From assembly GCA_038323575.1 (NCBI GenBank), contig JBBQHB010000015.1, positions 1-64,000 of the forward strand: a stretch of 64,000 bases of DNA, read 5' to 3'. Source of the DNA: CAINVV01 sp038323575. Lineage in GTDB: Bacteria; Bacteroidota; Bacteroidia; Bacteroidales; Prolixibacteraceae. The notes under the pieces are model-generated. The model made no database searches and was not told where the DNA came from. It saw only the letters and a list, made by a program, of their open reading frames with translations. The first letter of the stretch is position 1. Each line of letters begins with the position of its first letter. Of this stretch, positions 8,679 through 18,687 are shown in pieces. A program made the translations under genes and the position numbers.

Positions 8679-11264
8679 ATGAAAACATCCAGTTATAAAT
8701 TTCGGAACCTATTTCCCGAAACGACCACGGCAAATGCATGGAAAGCTACTGTGATCTTTGTTGCAGGACTTATTTTGACTTTTACTCTAACAATCCACCT
8801 AAAGAATGATGTTGAGAAAGAGGCAAAAACAGAGTACGTGAAAGTTTGTATCGAAATTAAGGAGAAAATATCGGAAAGACTTCGGGCACATGCCCAACTT
8901 TTAAGAACTGGTTCGGCATTTTTTGAAACATCTGATACTGTTACACGACAGATATGGAGAAAATTTAACGAGAAGACAGGCATTTCCATCGATTTACCCG
9001 GTATTCAGGGGGTGGGATATGCAATGCTCATTCCGAAAAACCAACTGCAACAACATATCCAAAGCATAAGAAAGGAAGGCTTTCCGGATTATACCGTAAA
9101 ACCTGCAGGGGAAAGGGATCCTTATACTTCAATTGTCTTTCTTGAACCATTTAACAGCCGGAATTTACGCGCCTATGGTTATGACATGTTCTCGGAACCA
9201 GTTCGCAGGAAAGCAATGGAGCTGGCCCGCGACTCCGGAATGGTTGCCCTTTCAGGCAAAGTTATTTTGATCCAGGAATCCGGCATGGATATCCAAGCCG
9301 GCTCTTTGATGTATATGCCTGTTTACAGGAATGGATTGCCTGCAAACACAGTCGGACAACGCCGCAGCACCATCAAAGGTTGGGTTTACAGTCCCTGCCG
9401 CATGAACGATCTTATGGTAGGGATTTTGGGCAGCCAGGGTTCGGATATATCCGATAAAATCCATCTGCAGGTCTACGACGACAGCATTTCAGCAACATCC
9501 CTGCTGTACGATAGTAAAAAAACCGAGCACATCATCAGCGCCAATGATCCGGCGCTGACATTAACTTTCCCGGTACACTTTCTCGGAAAGAATTGGGTTT
9601 TTTATTTTTCAAATTCCGCAGAAGAAGCCAGTATGCTTCAGGGCAAAGTGCTCATTGTACTGATCGGAGGCTGTATCATCAGTTTCTTGTTGTTTTCGTT
9701 GTTTCTTACAGTATTTAACACGCTTTACAGGGCCAATCATATTGCAGCACAATTGACTTCAGAACTGACGGAAAGTGAAGAGAAATACAGAGACTTTGTC
9801 AACCATATACCGGATATTATTTACAAAACATCCGACAAAAGAGGCGGACTGTTCTGGTCGGAAAATGTAAAGGATATTTTGGGATTCAGTCCGGAAGAAA
9901 TAAAGGATAATCCTTTCCTATGGTTAGAATCGATACATCCCGACGACAAACCAAACGTATATAAAGCAATCGAAGACTTTGACAAAGGCGAAAAATACGA
10001 CATTGAATACCGCATAAAAACCCGATCGGGAAAATGGATATGGCTGCATGACCATTTTATCTTCAGAAAACAGAATGGGGATGAGTTAATTATTGAGGGC
10101 CATGCAAGTGACATTACTTCACGAAAAGAGGCTGAACAAGCGTTAAATGAAAGCAAAGAGAAATTTCGCCTGCTCATTCAAAATTCAAATGATATTCTCG
10201 TCCAAATTAATGAAAATGGAGAGCAGTTCTTTATCAGTGATGCGGTTGAAAGAATTACAGGATACACTGCCGAAGAATTAAAGGGACCGATTTCAGCGGT
10301 CGTTCATCCCGAAGATATTGCTGTTTTAAGTCAACAATGGCAGGACATTCTGACCAATAAAAATGAGCAGTTCCGCCTTCAATACAGGCATAAACACAAA
10401 GAAAAAGGATACGTATGGTTTGAAGCTGTTACCCAAAATTATTTTGAACATCCGGCAATACATGCGGTAGTCGCAAATATCAGGGATATTTCAGCCAATA
10501 AAGAAAGCGAACTCAATCTTATAGAAAGTGAACTCAAATTAAAGGAACTCAATGCCACCAAAGACAGGTTCTTCTCTATTATTGCCCACGACCTGAAGAC
10601 CCCTTTCAACTCGGTAATCGGATTCAGTAATCTGTTAATTGAAAATATCAGGGCTAAAGACTATGAAGGCATTGAGCGCTATGCCGGTATTATCAAAAAT
10701 TCCTCAGAGCGGGCCATGGATCTGCTGATGAACTTAATGGATTGGTCGCGTTCACAAACCGGACGCATGAACTTTCATCCCGAACCGGTTGAAATCGATG
10801 CATTGATCAATCAGGTTACTGAGTTAACAAATGATGCTGCCTTTCAAAAATCGATCACCGTTGCGAAAGAAGTACCGCTGAATACTTCGGTCTTCGCGGA
10901 TAAGGCGATGGTCAGCACCATCCTGCGAAACCTGGTATCGAATGCCATAAAATTCACCAACCAGGACGGCGTTATCCTAATCTCGGTAAAAATAACAGGG
11001 AATGATTTGGCTATCGCTGTAACCGACAACGGGATTGGAATAAGCAAAGAAAACCTTGGGAAACTATTCCGCCTCGACGAAACCTATTCTACAAACGGCA
11101 CAAAAAATGAAAAGGGAACCGGATTGGGACTAATCCTTTGCAAAGAATTTGTCGAAAAACACGGCGGCACTATCGGGGTGGAAAGCACAGAGGGCAAAGG
11201 CAGCAGGTTCTTTCTTACGCTTCCGGCAGCCCATTCAACCGTCAAAAGTACGGAAGTTCGCTAA
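8679..11264 (+). CDS. CHASE-PAS-PAS membrane sensor histidine kinase
   Basis: From the ATG at 8679 this is an 861-aa kinase. Order: a transmembrane helix (VIFVAGLILTFTLTI), a periplasmic CHASE domain of about 250 residues (GIQGVGYAMLIP, ERDPYTSIVFLEPF), a second helix (VLIVLIGGCIISFLLFSLFL), two PAS-PAC sensor domains (from KYRDFVNHIPDIIYK and KFRLLIQNSNDILVQ), a HisKA domain with phospho-acceptor H637 (IIAHDLKTPFNSVIGFS), and an HATPase domain with N box (LRNLVSNAIKFT), G1 (VTDNGIGIS) and G2 (KGTGLGL). No receiver domain is fused and no response regulator is adjacent, so it is an orphan kinase. CHASE domains bind small extracellular ligands; the ligand is unknown. Confidence 0.9.
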   Translation: MKTSSYKFRNLFPETTTANAWKATVIFVAGLILTFTLTIHLKNDVEKEAKTEYVKVCIEIKEKISERLRAHAQLLRTGSAFFETSDTVTRQIWRKFNEKTGISIDLPGIQGVGYAMLIPKNQLQQHIQSIRKEGFPDYTVKPAGERDPYTSIVFLEPFNSRNLRAYGYDMFSEPVRRKAMELARDSGMVALSGKVILIQESGMDIQAGSLMYMPVYRNGLPANTVGQRRSTIKGWVYSPCRMNDLMVGILGSQGSDISDKIHLQVYDDSISATSLLYDSKKTEHIISANDPALTLTFPVHFLGKNWVFYFSNSAEEASMLQGKVLIVLIGGCIISFLLFSLFLTVFNTLYRANHIAAQLTSELTESEEKYRDFVNHIPDIIYKTSDKRGGLFWSENVKDILGFSPEEIKDNPFLWLESIHPDDKPNVYKAIEDFDKGEKYDIEYRIKTRSGKWIWLHDHFIFRKQNGDELIIEGHASDITSRKEAEQALNESKEKFRLLIQNSNDILVQINENGEQFFISDAVERITGYTAEELKGPISAVVHPEDIAVLSQQWQDILTNKNEQFRLQYRHKHKEKGYVWFEAVTQNYFEHPAIHAVVANIRDISANKESELNLIESELKLKELNATKDRFFSIIAHDLKTPFNSVIGFSNLLIENIRAKDYEGIERYAGIIKNSSERAMDLLMNLMDWSRSQTGRMNFHPEPVEIDALINQVTELTNDAAFQKSITVAKEVPLNTSVFADKAMVSTILRNLVSNAIKFTNQDGVILISVKITGNDLAIAVTDNGIGISKENLGKLFRLDETYSTNGTKNEKGTGLGLILCKEFVEKHGGTIGVESTEGKGSRFFLTLPAAHSTVKSTEVR

Positions 11265-11325
11265 GTGACCGGGTGACTCAAATGAATGATCCTGCCGGGA
11301 GATTGGTTTCCGGCACCCGGTCACT
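11264..11325. terminator. 12-bp inverted repeat between convergent genes
   Basis: AGTGACCGGGTG at 11264-11275 is perfectly complementary to CACCCGGTCACT at 11314-11325. An inner TGCCGG/CCGGCA pairing (11293-11298 with 11310-11315) overlaps the right arm. It sits between the convergent kinase and PEPCK genes and could terminate both. There is no clean T-run, so intrinsic termination is only inferred. Confidence 0.5.
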
Positions 11326-11329
11326 CCGG

Positions 11330-14300
11330 TCATTTTAACGGATCGGCACCCAAGGTTCCGACCAACTCTTTCAGGTATTCTTTTGATTTTACTCTTTCTA
11401 AGTGAGCCTTAGCTTCTTCAAGTTTTTGGTTCAAATTTAGCCGTTCTACTGCTTCTTTATGATTTTTCATGCCAATTACATTTTCGATATAGGCAATGTT
11501 TTTTATCCAGAATTCAATGTCCTTTTTTTGTTTCAGTGCAAGACGTTTCTGATACCAGTCGCTGTTCATTACATATTCGCGGGTAAACATTTTGCGGAAT
11601 TCAGGATGGTTACGATCTTTTCCTTCATACGACCCGTTGATCATAATTGACACCAGTGCTTGTAAGGGAGGACATAAAGCTTCATAAGTTCCATCTCTCA
11701 TAAAACCCTCAGCAACACGTTTTTGTGTACCGGCAAGATTTTTAAGTGATTCAACAAACATTTCCTGATCCTGCAATTCAGGACGAAGCATATCGTCAGA
11801 GAAAACAGCGTCAGGATTACTGAAAATACGACCCAGGAAGTGACGAACAAATTTATTTGTAATTCTATATCCAAGCAAACTAGCGTTAATAACTTCTCCT
11901 TTATGGGTGAAATTTTCAATTTTTTCTAAGTATCCGTTTTTGATCAGGAATTTTGGATCTTGTTCTTCAACTCCCATCCTTGAAACCAGCTCAGGCATTA
12001 GTAAACTGATGTCATGATCGATCTTGTATTTTGGGCCAACATAACCTGCCGCTGATGAAAAAGCTTCGTATCCTGTTATGATGTATGACAATAATGCATT
12101 GTTGAGGTCAGCCGATGGCAGCAGGTTGTTAAACGGACCTTTTGTCAATGCTCCTTCAGAACCAAAACCTGTTGTTGATGGCGATTTCCCGGTGATGCTA
12201 CAGATAAAATCTATAAATAACTCAGGCAGTTCCTGGTAATGAATCGGATTATAAACAGCCAATGGCGGCACGTTATTTTTCACTTCCGCCGGGTTGTTTC
12301 TTCTTCCCGGGAGTATTGCGTTTACAGGTAAATAAAGTGGTTTGTTTAAAGGAATTTTACGTTTGATGCGGGTACTGGTTTCGGCAATGTATTTCTCGAT
12401 AGGAGAAACCAAATCGGGACGAATCTGCAAATATCGTGGATTTGCAGATGGTACACCGTTTACCAAACGAGGTTCTGATGGAACAACCAAATATTTCGGG
12501 CTTTCAGACGCAAGGAAGTTGTTGATTAAATCCTTCACGGGTTGTGTATACAAATCAAATCCGATGGTGTCGTCTTGTATTTCTTTCACCTTATCGCGGG
12601 TAAGCGGCTCGTAGTTTGAGAAAAAAGTATTTGGACCCGAAAGTTCTTTTTCTCCTTGTTTATCGTATCCTTTGTGCACACAATCGTCAGGACGCTGGAA
12701 AAGTCTCGACTCGCAGTTCGTTACCAATTTTACACTCCGGTTTTTATAAAGTGGATTTAAGTATTCCAGTTTGTCGGCTGGCAGGGTGATAGAAGCGGTG
12801 ATGTCATCTTCCATTTGTACTTTTTGAGCCGCATAAAAATCCTGCCTTACCTGAAAAATCCTCCAGGAATTATCAAGGTCGTGCCCAATCCGCAGGTAAT
12901 TCGAAATTAACTTCCGTCCATTAAATTTAAGTTCATTGCCTTGTCTTCCATTCACTTTGTCGACAGAGAAATATTCGCGCCAATGTTGTCCCATTCTGGC
13001 GTGATACCTGCGTTTTACAATGTAAAGCATGTCTTTAATTCCTTGCGGAATGGTATCGAGCCATTGGTTGTATTCATCGGTATATTCAGTGTCGGGTGTA
13101 AGTAGTTTTATTACAGAGCCGAGCGATCTGCTTGAGTCCAAAATTTGTCTTGATGCAATTTTTCTGTAATCGGCAGGAATTTTAAAGCGTTTAGAATAAT
13201 CTTTGCCGATCAGTTTTTCAACTTCATCAAGGTCTTTTTGCATATCAGCTACGATAACAGAACCTTGAATCATGGCATCTAAAATCGATTTGGAAATTTC
13301 AGATTTTCCACCGCCTGAAACTGTGCAAGGTTTATGGCAGAAAGTTCCTTCGCCAACGGCCCCGGTCAAGTGCCACATGCTGCCGTTAAGGCGTTTGCGC
13401 ATCTGAATTTTGTAGCCCGAAGGTAAAATGTATACATTTTGAGGCAGTAGTTTAATCGAATACTGATCCTTGTTTTTTTCCCAGGTTACCGATTGTTCGA
13501 ATAAATTGAACCGGACATTCTCCGGCACATAAATGATGTTTTTGTAACTTTTATCAATAGCATAACCTTCGGGCTGCAAATCCATGATGTAGGAATACAG
13601 TTGTAAGATTTCTTTAAAGGTGGCATCCGGTGACAAAGACATACTGTCGTTGGCAAAATTTTCGCCCAAATCATAGCTTGGGAAAGCAATAGCACCGCCG
13701 GCATGTTCTTCTTCTGCCAATCCAAATAAGTTGGCAGAATAGCTAATTTGTGTTTTAACTTCTTTCTTGCAATAACCAAAATAGTTGTCGGCAATGATGG
13801 TAATCACCACTCCACGCCCGTCACGTGCAGTAATTTTGAATGCCTTGCCATCGTTGTATTTTTCTTCAGGATCTCTCCAAAACATGCCATCGCGGACTTG
13901 TCTTTCGGTCGCATCGTCGTAATGAGGAAGCCCCAAATCTTTTTTCTTAAGATGAATAAGGTGGGTGGCCATAATTACACATCCGGTGTGACCGGTCCAT
14001 GTTTCCGGATCAAGGGCTGCATCGTTTTCAGGCAGGTGCGGATCACCGGCATTTCCGAAAATAGATTCTACAAAATCGAGGTTACTGATCAGGTTGCCGG
14101 GAGCAAAGAAGCGCACTTCCATCGTTTTTTCAGGAATTACACCAGGAACTTCAGGAATGACAATCGGCCGCAACAATAAGCTGACAAATAATTCTGCTTT
14201 TTCTTCCTGATTAGCGGTAAAAGGTAAAATTTTCAGTTCGCTTGGCGGATTAAAAGCAGCTTCGAGTAATTTGGCAAAAGTGGCCTTGGGAACGGCCTTT

Positions 14301-14785
14301 TTATCGTCGGGAATTGGAAGCCCTCCTTCGCATATGTGGAACACTCCCTTGGTGGTTCGTTTATCTTCTTTCGGATTGTGCAATATTCCCTGTGCCGCGC
14401 GGTACGTTCGAACTATGTCGGTTTCATAAATATCGGCATTGGGAGGCATCGACATCATTCGGGCCATACCATGATAATCAAGTACCAGTGTGTTCTGCGG
14501 TAACTCAACACTTTTCTCCCCTGGAACATCGCTCAGGTAATCATCAATAAAATCCTGGATCCTGGCTCCTACCGGCGATAGATGTGTTGATAAAAGCCTG
14601 GCCTTTTCTTTAAAGTTATTTAATAGCGGAGTTACAATTTCCAAAAAATGTGCAGTACGTTCATCCTGAAAATAGGGATAACCCAAAGCTGCCAATTTAA
14701 GGTTGATATATTGAATTAATTTCTTGTTGTTAACTGTGTCTTTGTTGGAATCGATTCCGACACCAAAGGTTTTTGAATTGGCCAT
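11330..14785 (-). CDS. Probable pyrophosphate-dependent phosphoenolpyruvate carboxykinase (130 kDa type)
   Basis: This 1151-aa cytosolic protein is about twice the length of ATP- or GTP-type PEPCK. Its conserved blocks match what I recall of PPi-type PEPCK from Propionibacterium and Entamoeba: TWTGHTGCVIMATHL, PHYDDATERQVRDGMFWR, NDGKAFKITARDGRG, DNYFGYCKKEVKTQISYSAN, the nucleotide-loop-like TVSGGGKSEISKS (about 488-500), QRPDDCVHKGYDKQ and SITGKSPSTTGFGSEGALTKG. The enzyme interconverts oxaloacetate plus PPi with PEP, CO2 and phosphate. It is monocistronic, with a TAATTTTG promoter-like string at 14807-14814 on its strand but no well-placed TTG. No lesion is seen. The identification is from memory. 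Confidence 0.72.
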   Translation of the reverse strand: MANSKTFGVGIDSNKDTVNNKKLIQYINLKLAALGYPYFQDERTAHFLEIVTPLLNNFKEKARLLSTHLSPVGARIQDFIDDYLSDVPGEKSVELPQNTLVLDYHGMARMMSMPPNADIYETDIVRTYRAAQGILHNPKEDKRTTKGVFHICEGGLPIPDDKKAVPKATFAKLLEAAFNPPSELKILPFTANQEEKAELFVSLLLRPIVIPEVPGVIPEKTMEVRFFAPGNLISNLDFVESIFGNAGDPHLPENDAALDPETWTGHTGCVIMATHLIHLKKKDLGLPHYDDATERQVRDGMFWRDPEEKYNDGKAFKITARDGRGVVITIIADNYFGYCKKEVKTQISYSANLFGLAEEEHAGGAIAFPSYDLGENFANDSMSLSPDATFKEILQLYSYIMDLQPEGYAIDKSYKNIIYVPENVRFNLFEQSVTWEKNKDQYSIKLLPQNVYILPSGYKIQMRKRLNGSMWHLTGAVGEGTFCHKPCTVSGGGKSEISKSILDAMIQGSVIVADMQKDLDEVEKLIGKDYSKRFKIPADYRKIASRQILDSSRSLGSVIKLLTPDTEYTDEYNQWLDTIPQGIKDMLYIVKRRYHARMGQHWREYFSVDKVNGRQGNELKFNGRKLISNYLRIGHDLDNSWRIFQVRQDFYAAQKVQMEDDITASITLPADKLEYLNPLYKNRSVKLVTNCESRLFQRPDDCVHKGYDKQGEKELSGPNTFFSNYEPLTRDKVKEIQDDTIGFDLYTQPVKDLINNFLASESPKYLVVPSEPRLVNGVPSANPRYLQIRPDLVSPIEKYIAETSTRIKRKIPLNKPLYLPVNAILPGRRNNPAEVKNNVPPLAVYNPIHYQELPELFIDFICSITGKSPSTTGFGSEGALTKGPFNNLLPSADLNNALLSYIITGYEAFSSAAGYVGPKYKIDHDISLLMPELVSRMGVEEQDPKFLIKNGYLEKIENFTHKGEVINASLLGYRITNKFVRHFLGRIFSNPDAVFSDDMLRPELQDQEMFVESLKNLAGTQKRVAEGFMRDGTYEALCPPLQALVSIMINGSYEGKDRNHPEFRKMFTREYVMNSDWYQKRLALKQKKDIEFWIKNIAYIENVIGMKNHKEAVERLNLNQKLEEAKAHLERVKSKEYLKELVGTLGADPLK

Positions 14786-15159
14786 TTTCTAAATTTTTAA
14801 TTTGATCAAAATTAATGAATGGTAAAAAGATTCATTGCTAATTTGATATTTCAGAACAATATTTGGCAATAAAATAATATTACAAAACTCAATACCTTAA
14901 CGGAATTCTGACTTAAAGGTTTCTGAATCAGCTTAATTTATTCCAAATACCAATAGTTTACTTTAAAATGCAAGGATTTAAAGTTGCCATTGGGTTTTCG
15001 CTTTTATTGAGTGAGTGAATAGGAACAAATAGATATCACATTTTTCGACATTTCGACCTCTCTAAATCACCTAGAAGGCGAGATTTCAGATATTACCTTC
15101 AATCAATACTCAGGGCAAATCGAGGATCTTTCAAAAATCAACCGGAAGAGGCTTTATAC
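14786..15159. other. AT-rich intergenic region
   Basis: These 374 bp lie upstream of the PEPCK gene and beyond the eroded 3' end of the PQQ pseudogene. The part near 14786-14900 is AT-rich and probably holds the PEPCK promoter. A short stretch near 15090-15150 reads on the minus strand, in shifted frames, like the lost tail of the pseudogene (IKPLPVDF). Nothing else is visible. Confidence 0.5.
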
Positions 15160-16023
15160 TTATATCCCTATGAATTCAGCTGGACTTGGCTCAATCAGGT
15201 ACAAAGTCTTTTGTCCGTCGGTAGCCAGTATCAGTCAGTCGGCCAAAATCATACTGCCTTTGTTAAAATCAGGTGCACGCTTGGTTTTCCACATGATCTG
15301 ACCATCCATTTTCATACAAACCAGGCCGTCGCGCCGGTTATTGGTTCCGTACTGGGCATAGAAATAACCGTTGTATAAGATTGGGGGCTTTGTTTGATCG
15401 CCAAATTCAACAGTTGTAAAAAGTTCTGTTGCTCCATAGGTGCCATCCGCCGTTTTTTCGACTTTTATCATTGTTGCTCCGAGTTCGTATCCACCTACAA
15501 TAAGTAAATCCCCGTAAACCAAAGGACACTGGGCAATTGCCCAGGTTGGAATTTTTTCACCTCCGAAATCCTTCCAGACATTTTTATTCCAGACCGGCTT
15601 CCGGGTGTTGGTATCTATGCAATACAAATCGCCGCAAGGGCCGCACGAATAAACACAGATGCCATCCACAACCGGGACACTTCAAGACCCTGGATACCTG
15701 ACAGATCCGGGAGCATTATATCCAAAATTCCAGCTTTCATTTCCGTTGGACAAGTCAAAACACCTCAGGTTGTCGCCAACCTTATCATCCCTGTCCAATA
15801 AATAGACTTTCCCATCTTTGACAACGGGACCGCCATATCCTAAGCACACCTCAACAGTCCACAGAACGTCCGGCCCATTCGCAGGCCAGGTGCGTATAAT
15901 ACCTTTCTGGTCCGAGGTACTGTTCCTATAGGATCCAAGATACTGGGGCCACTCATGTGCCTCAACATTGGTGATGATAATCATTAAGACACCCAATGCA
16001 ATAAACATCTTATTACGCTTCAT
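15160..16023 (-). pseudogene. Decayed secreted PQQ-like beta-propeller gene
   Basis: The frame starts at ATG 16023 with a signal peptide (MFIALGVLMIIITNVEA) and propeller text (HEWPQYLGSYRNSTS, GPDVLWTVEVCLGYGGPVVKDGKVYLLD). It is cut by TGA at 15682-15684 and then continues in the same frame (SVPVVDGICVYSCGPCGDLYCID). After CPLVYGDLLI the text jumps straight to VGGYELGATMIKVEK; intact relatives, as I recall them, have roughly 70-80 more residues there, so an internal deletion is likely. A second in-frame TGA at 15235-15237 replaces the Gly of ILADGLILATDG, after which LILATDGQKTLYLIEPSP still reads to 15160. The C-terminus is lost. At least three lesions make this a true pseudogene. Confidence 0.85.
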
Positions 16024-16079
16024 GTTATATTGCTTAATAATGGTGGAAGATTGACAAGACATTGCATTTGTTTAACCTC

Positions 16080-16742
16080 TTATTCTTGATTAAAAAAATT
16101 TAACGCTGTCTCAAACGCTATCTTTTCGAAATCCTCTTTATCAATCCAATATTTTGATGTAATGATTTCTAGGGTATTTTCACTTAGTTTTCTGTAATGC
16201 CAAATAACTTTTCCTGCATCATCAAAAGGTACCGTTCCTTCTATTTGATCAGCATAAAGCCGTACCACTAAACAATTTTTTGTTAATCCACCGCTTAAGG
16301 CTTTAATCAGTATCTCTTTGGTTATTTCAAATTCCAACTCCTCTGCCTGAAAACTTGCCGTTATTATAGTTGCTTCAGTATTAGGAAATCTCCCGTTATA
16401 TGCTTTACGTAACAATTGATTGATATTAAAGATGTCAAAATGAAGAGCAGGGTCCGGGTATTCTTCAGCCACTCTATCTTTTAACATTTCATTGGATAAA
16501 TTTTGGATTTGCCCTTCATTTAATTTGTCACTCAGTTTGTATTTTAATACAATTTCTGCAGCTTCAGTAGGTTCAAAATCTGAAATAGCCATAAACAAAT
16601 ACTCCAAAAGCTCGCTTGATTTAATTTGTTCCGCATCAGGAAAATCAAATTCCGATAGAAGATTTATATAATCCTTATTTTGCCAATAAAAATCCAATTC
16701 ATTTACAGTCTTCAAATCGATTATCTTCATTTTTATTTTCAT
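16080..16742 (-). CDS. Hypothetical protein
   Basis: I do not recognise this protein. I start it at the ATG at 16742 (MKIKMKIIDLKTVNEL, 220 aa); an ATG at 16730 is equally possible, and the longer frame to 16787 starts at a poor site. It has no signal peptide or membrane helix. The N-terminal half is acidic and helical (ELLEYLFMAISDFEPTEAAEIVLKY), and the C-terminal half looks like alternating beta strands (NCLVVRLYADQIEGTVPFDD, VIWHYRKLSENTLEIITSKYWID). It is more AT-rich than the core genes and sits between a pseudogene and another unknown gene, which suggests accessory DNA. Confidence 0.65.
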   Translation of the reverse strand: MKIKMKIIDLKTVNELDFYWQNKDYINLLSEFDFPDAEQIKSSELLEYLFMAISDFEPTEAAEIVLKYKLSDKLNEGQIQNLSNEMLKDRVAEEYPDPALHFDIFNINQLLRKAYNGRFPNTEATIITASFQAEELEFEITKEILIKALSGGLTKNCLVVRLYADQIEGTVPFDDAGKVIWHYRKLSENTLEIITSKYWIDKEDFEKIAFETALNFFNQE

Positions 16743-16970
16743 ATATCTTATAATTTTAATTGATGAAAGTGGCTCTGCATAAAGCATGAATGGCTGTTTC
16801 GGCGACTAAACCGTTACACGAAACCCAATTCCGGATATGGGGCTGAGTATCTCGGAGAGACGGTCAGCGCCACGACCTTTATGCCTTGTTGCCAGACGAT
16901 CTTTTTTCTTTTTTTTGTCATTTCAATGTTGTCTTGGTATCTTGGATGACCTTCTTGTTGAAATAAGTTG
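16743..16970. other. Non-coding stretch in an accessory region
   Basis: This 228-bp gap contains no ORF I can support. Its GC-richer core (about 16805-16905) differs from the AT-rich flanks and contains the small palindrome tctcggaga (16851-16859). I considered an integron-type recombination site but cannot match the core-site consensus. Confidence 0.4.
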
Positions 16971-17420
16971 TCAGCTTGCTTTCAACCAGTTCTCAATAAT
17001 AATTGCAACTGCGTCAACTGTCAGTATGGTCAGAAAGCCCAATTCTATTTTCAGTTTCACCTTGCTAATTATGCTTACTAATACGACAAGAAGTGCAAGG
17101 AATGGAGCCAAAACTGCGTTGCCGTGCCAATGGTTTAAAACCCATAGCCAGTAAGCGAAAATTAATACAGACATCAGGCAAATTGTTATACGTGTCCCAG
17201 CTTTCTTTTCTTTGGCTGTCAGTCCATAAATGAAGGCAAGCGCAACAAAACCCATATAAATATAAAACCCGGGTGTCTGAATGGTCTTGGATGGGAATAG
17301 TGCCAGTAATATGCCCACAATCATTCCCAGTGTAATAATAGTCGGGAATGTCTTTTTTGTCTTGATTGTCCAGTAAAGTGCAAAAGCTGCCCCCAGTCCT
17401 ATGAGTATTTTTAAAATCAT
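16971..17420 (-). CDS. Hypothetical multi-pass membrane protein
   Basis: This 149-aa protein is almost entirely hydrophobic, with about five membrane helices (ILIGLGAAFALYWTI, IITLGMIVGILLALF, YIYMGFVALAFIYGL, ICLMSVLIFAYWLWVL and AVLAPFLALLVVLVSII) and a short C-terminal helix. No family motif is visible. The ATG at 17420 is the only good start; a second frame over the same DNA is a shadow. It is flanked by non-coding DNA on both sides and its function is unknown. Confidence 0.65.
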   Translation of the reverse strand: MILKILIGLGAAFALYWTIKTKKTFPTIITLGMIVGILLALFPSKTIQTPGFYIYMGFVALAFIYGLTAKEKKAGTRITICLMSVLIFAYWLWVLNHWHGNAVLAPFLALLVVLVSIISKVKLKIELGFLTILTVDAVAIIIENWLKAS

Positions 17421-17628
17421 GTCTGCTCATTTTTTGTCGACCCTGACATTTTAATTGTTTGCTTACTTATATATACTCCAATACCATACTCAAGTTTCCA
17501 AATTGGGGGAATAAATGGAAGAAGGGTTGGTCTTTATTTTCGCAAAAACTATAGTGGGTTCCTCATTCAGGTGCAGATTTGACTCTATCTAATGGGTTGC
17601 TATTTACAATCCCTCCCTCCTGTTTATT

Positions 17629-18645
17629 TCACGCCCAATTCCCGTCGCGATACCCCTTCTCCATCCAGGGCAAGTTTTCGTGGTTATAGAATGGGGTGAG
17701 CTGCAGTGCCAGCTCCTTCATCCGGGTTTCCTCCATGGGTTTAAAATTACGGAGGATCTCCAGGTTTTTTTTCACCACCTCCATGCTGTCCATTCCGATC
17801 ACCACACCATCGGGTCCTTTCAGCGACAAGGCATATCTTACCAGGTCGCCGGGGTCAAGACCTTTGACAGTTTCTTTCGGACGGACAGCCTTAATCAGCA
17901 TTACGCCCATGCCTTTTGCTTTGGCGGCGGGAATCACCTCTTCCTGGCGCAGCTGCGGGTCGGTGGACTGGTTGTAATGGTTCATGGCCATCAGCATGCT
18001 GTCGAAGATTCCTTTGCCGACCATCATCTTTAGCGCCGCGGCATTGGCATGACCCGAAAATCCGATAAAACGGGTAACCTTTTGCTCCTTCATCCTGGTA
18101 AGGATATCCAGCAAATTGCCTTTTTCACTGATTTTGGCCACATCCTCCTCTGACAGGACGTTATGTATTTTGAGCATATCAAGATGATCGGTCTTTAACC
18201 GTTTCAGACTCATTTCGATCTGGCGCATCGCTTCATCCGGATCGCGGCTGGTCACTTTGGTGGAGAGGAAAATTTCCTTGCGTCTGACACCGACCACCTC
18301 TCCTAACCGTTCTTCACTGATGACGCCGGTTTTCTGGTTCACATATGACCAAGCCGTATCCCAGTAATACAATCCGTTATCGAGCGCGTAGGAAAGGATG
18401 CGGTGAGCCTCTTCTGCTGTCTCTATGTTGCAAAACCGGCTGCCCAGACCAAAGGCCATGCGAGGAATCCTTTCACCGGTTTTACCCAGGATAGTGGTTG
18501 GCAAGTCTTTCGCATCGTAGGTAAATTCCCTTTTGGATACCGGGGAGATGGCAAAAATTGGCAAAATGCCCGATCCGGCTACCAGCAACCCTGTGCCGAT
18601 TGTCCCTTTGATAAATCTTCTGCGGGAGTGATCTGAGTTATCCAT
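17629..18645 (-). CDS. Tat-exported aldo/keto reductase
   Basis: The 338-aa protein starts with a twin-arginine leader (SRRRFIKGTIGTGLLVAGSG). The AKR barrel follows with the catalytic tetrad visible: Asp and Tyr in YYWDTAWSYVN, Lys in IFLSTKV and His in MLKIHNV. AKRs reduce carbonyls with NAD(P)H; an exported form must receive its cofactor folded in, which the Tat path allows. It is the last gene of a minus-strand set (DUF362, Gfo/Idh/MocA, AKR) with short gaps (42 bp to the previous gene), which suggests a shared periplasmic redox step on a sugar or similar substrate. The substrate is unknown. Confidence 0.88.
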   Translation of the reverse strand: MDNSDHSRRRFIKGTIGTGLLVAGSGILPIFAISPVSKREFTYDAKDLPTTILGKTGERIPRMAFGLGSRFCNIETAEEAHRILSYALDNGLYYWDTAWSYVNQKTGVISEERLGEVVGVRRKEIFLSTKVTSRDPDEAMRQIEMSLKRLKTDHLDMLKIHNVLSEEDVAKISEKGNLLDILTRMKEQKVTRFIGFSGHANAAALKMMVGKGIFDSMLMAMNHYNQSTDPQLRQEEVIPAAKAKGMGVMLIKAVRPKETVKGLDPGDLVRYALSLKGPDGVVIGMDSMEVVKKNLEILRNFKPMEETRMKELALQLTPFYNHENLPWMEKGYRDGNWA

Positions 18646-18687
18646 ATTATTTTGGTTGTATGATATTTAAACTAATCTTAATTTTGA

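Noticed and set aside
16788..16930. Possible integron-type recombination (attC-like) site next to unknown genes
   Set aside because: I could not find paired core sites of the GTTRRRY type or a long imperfect stem.
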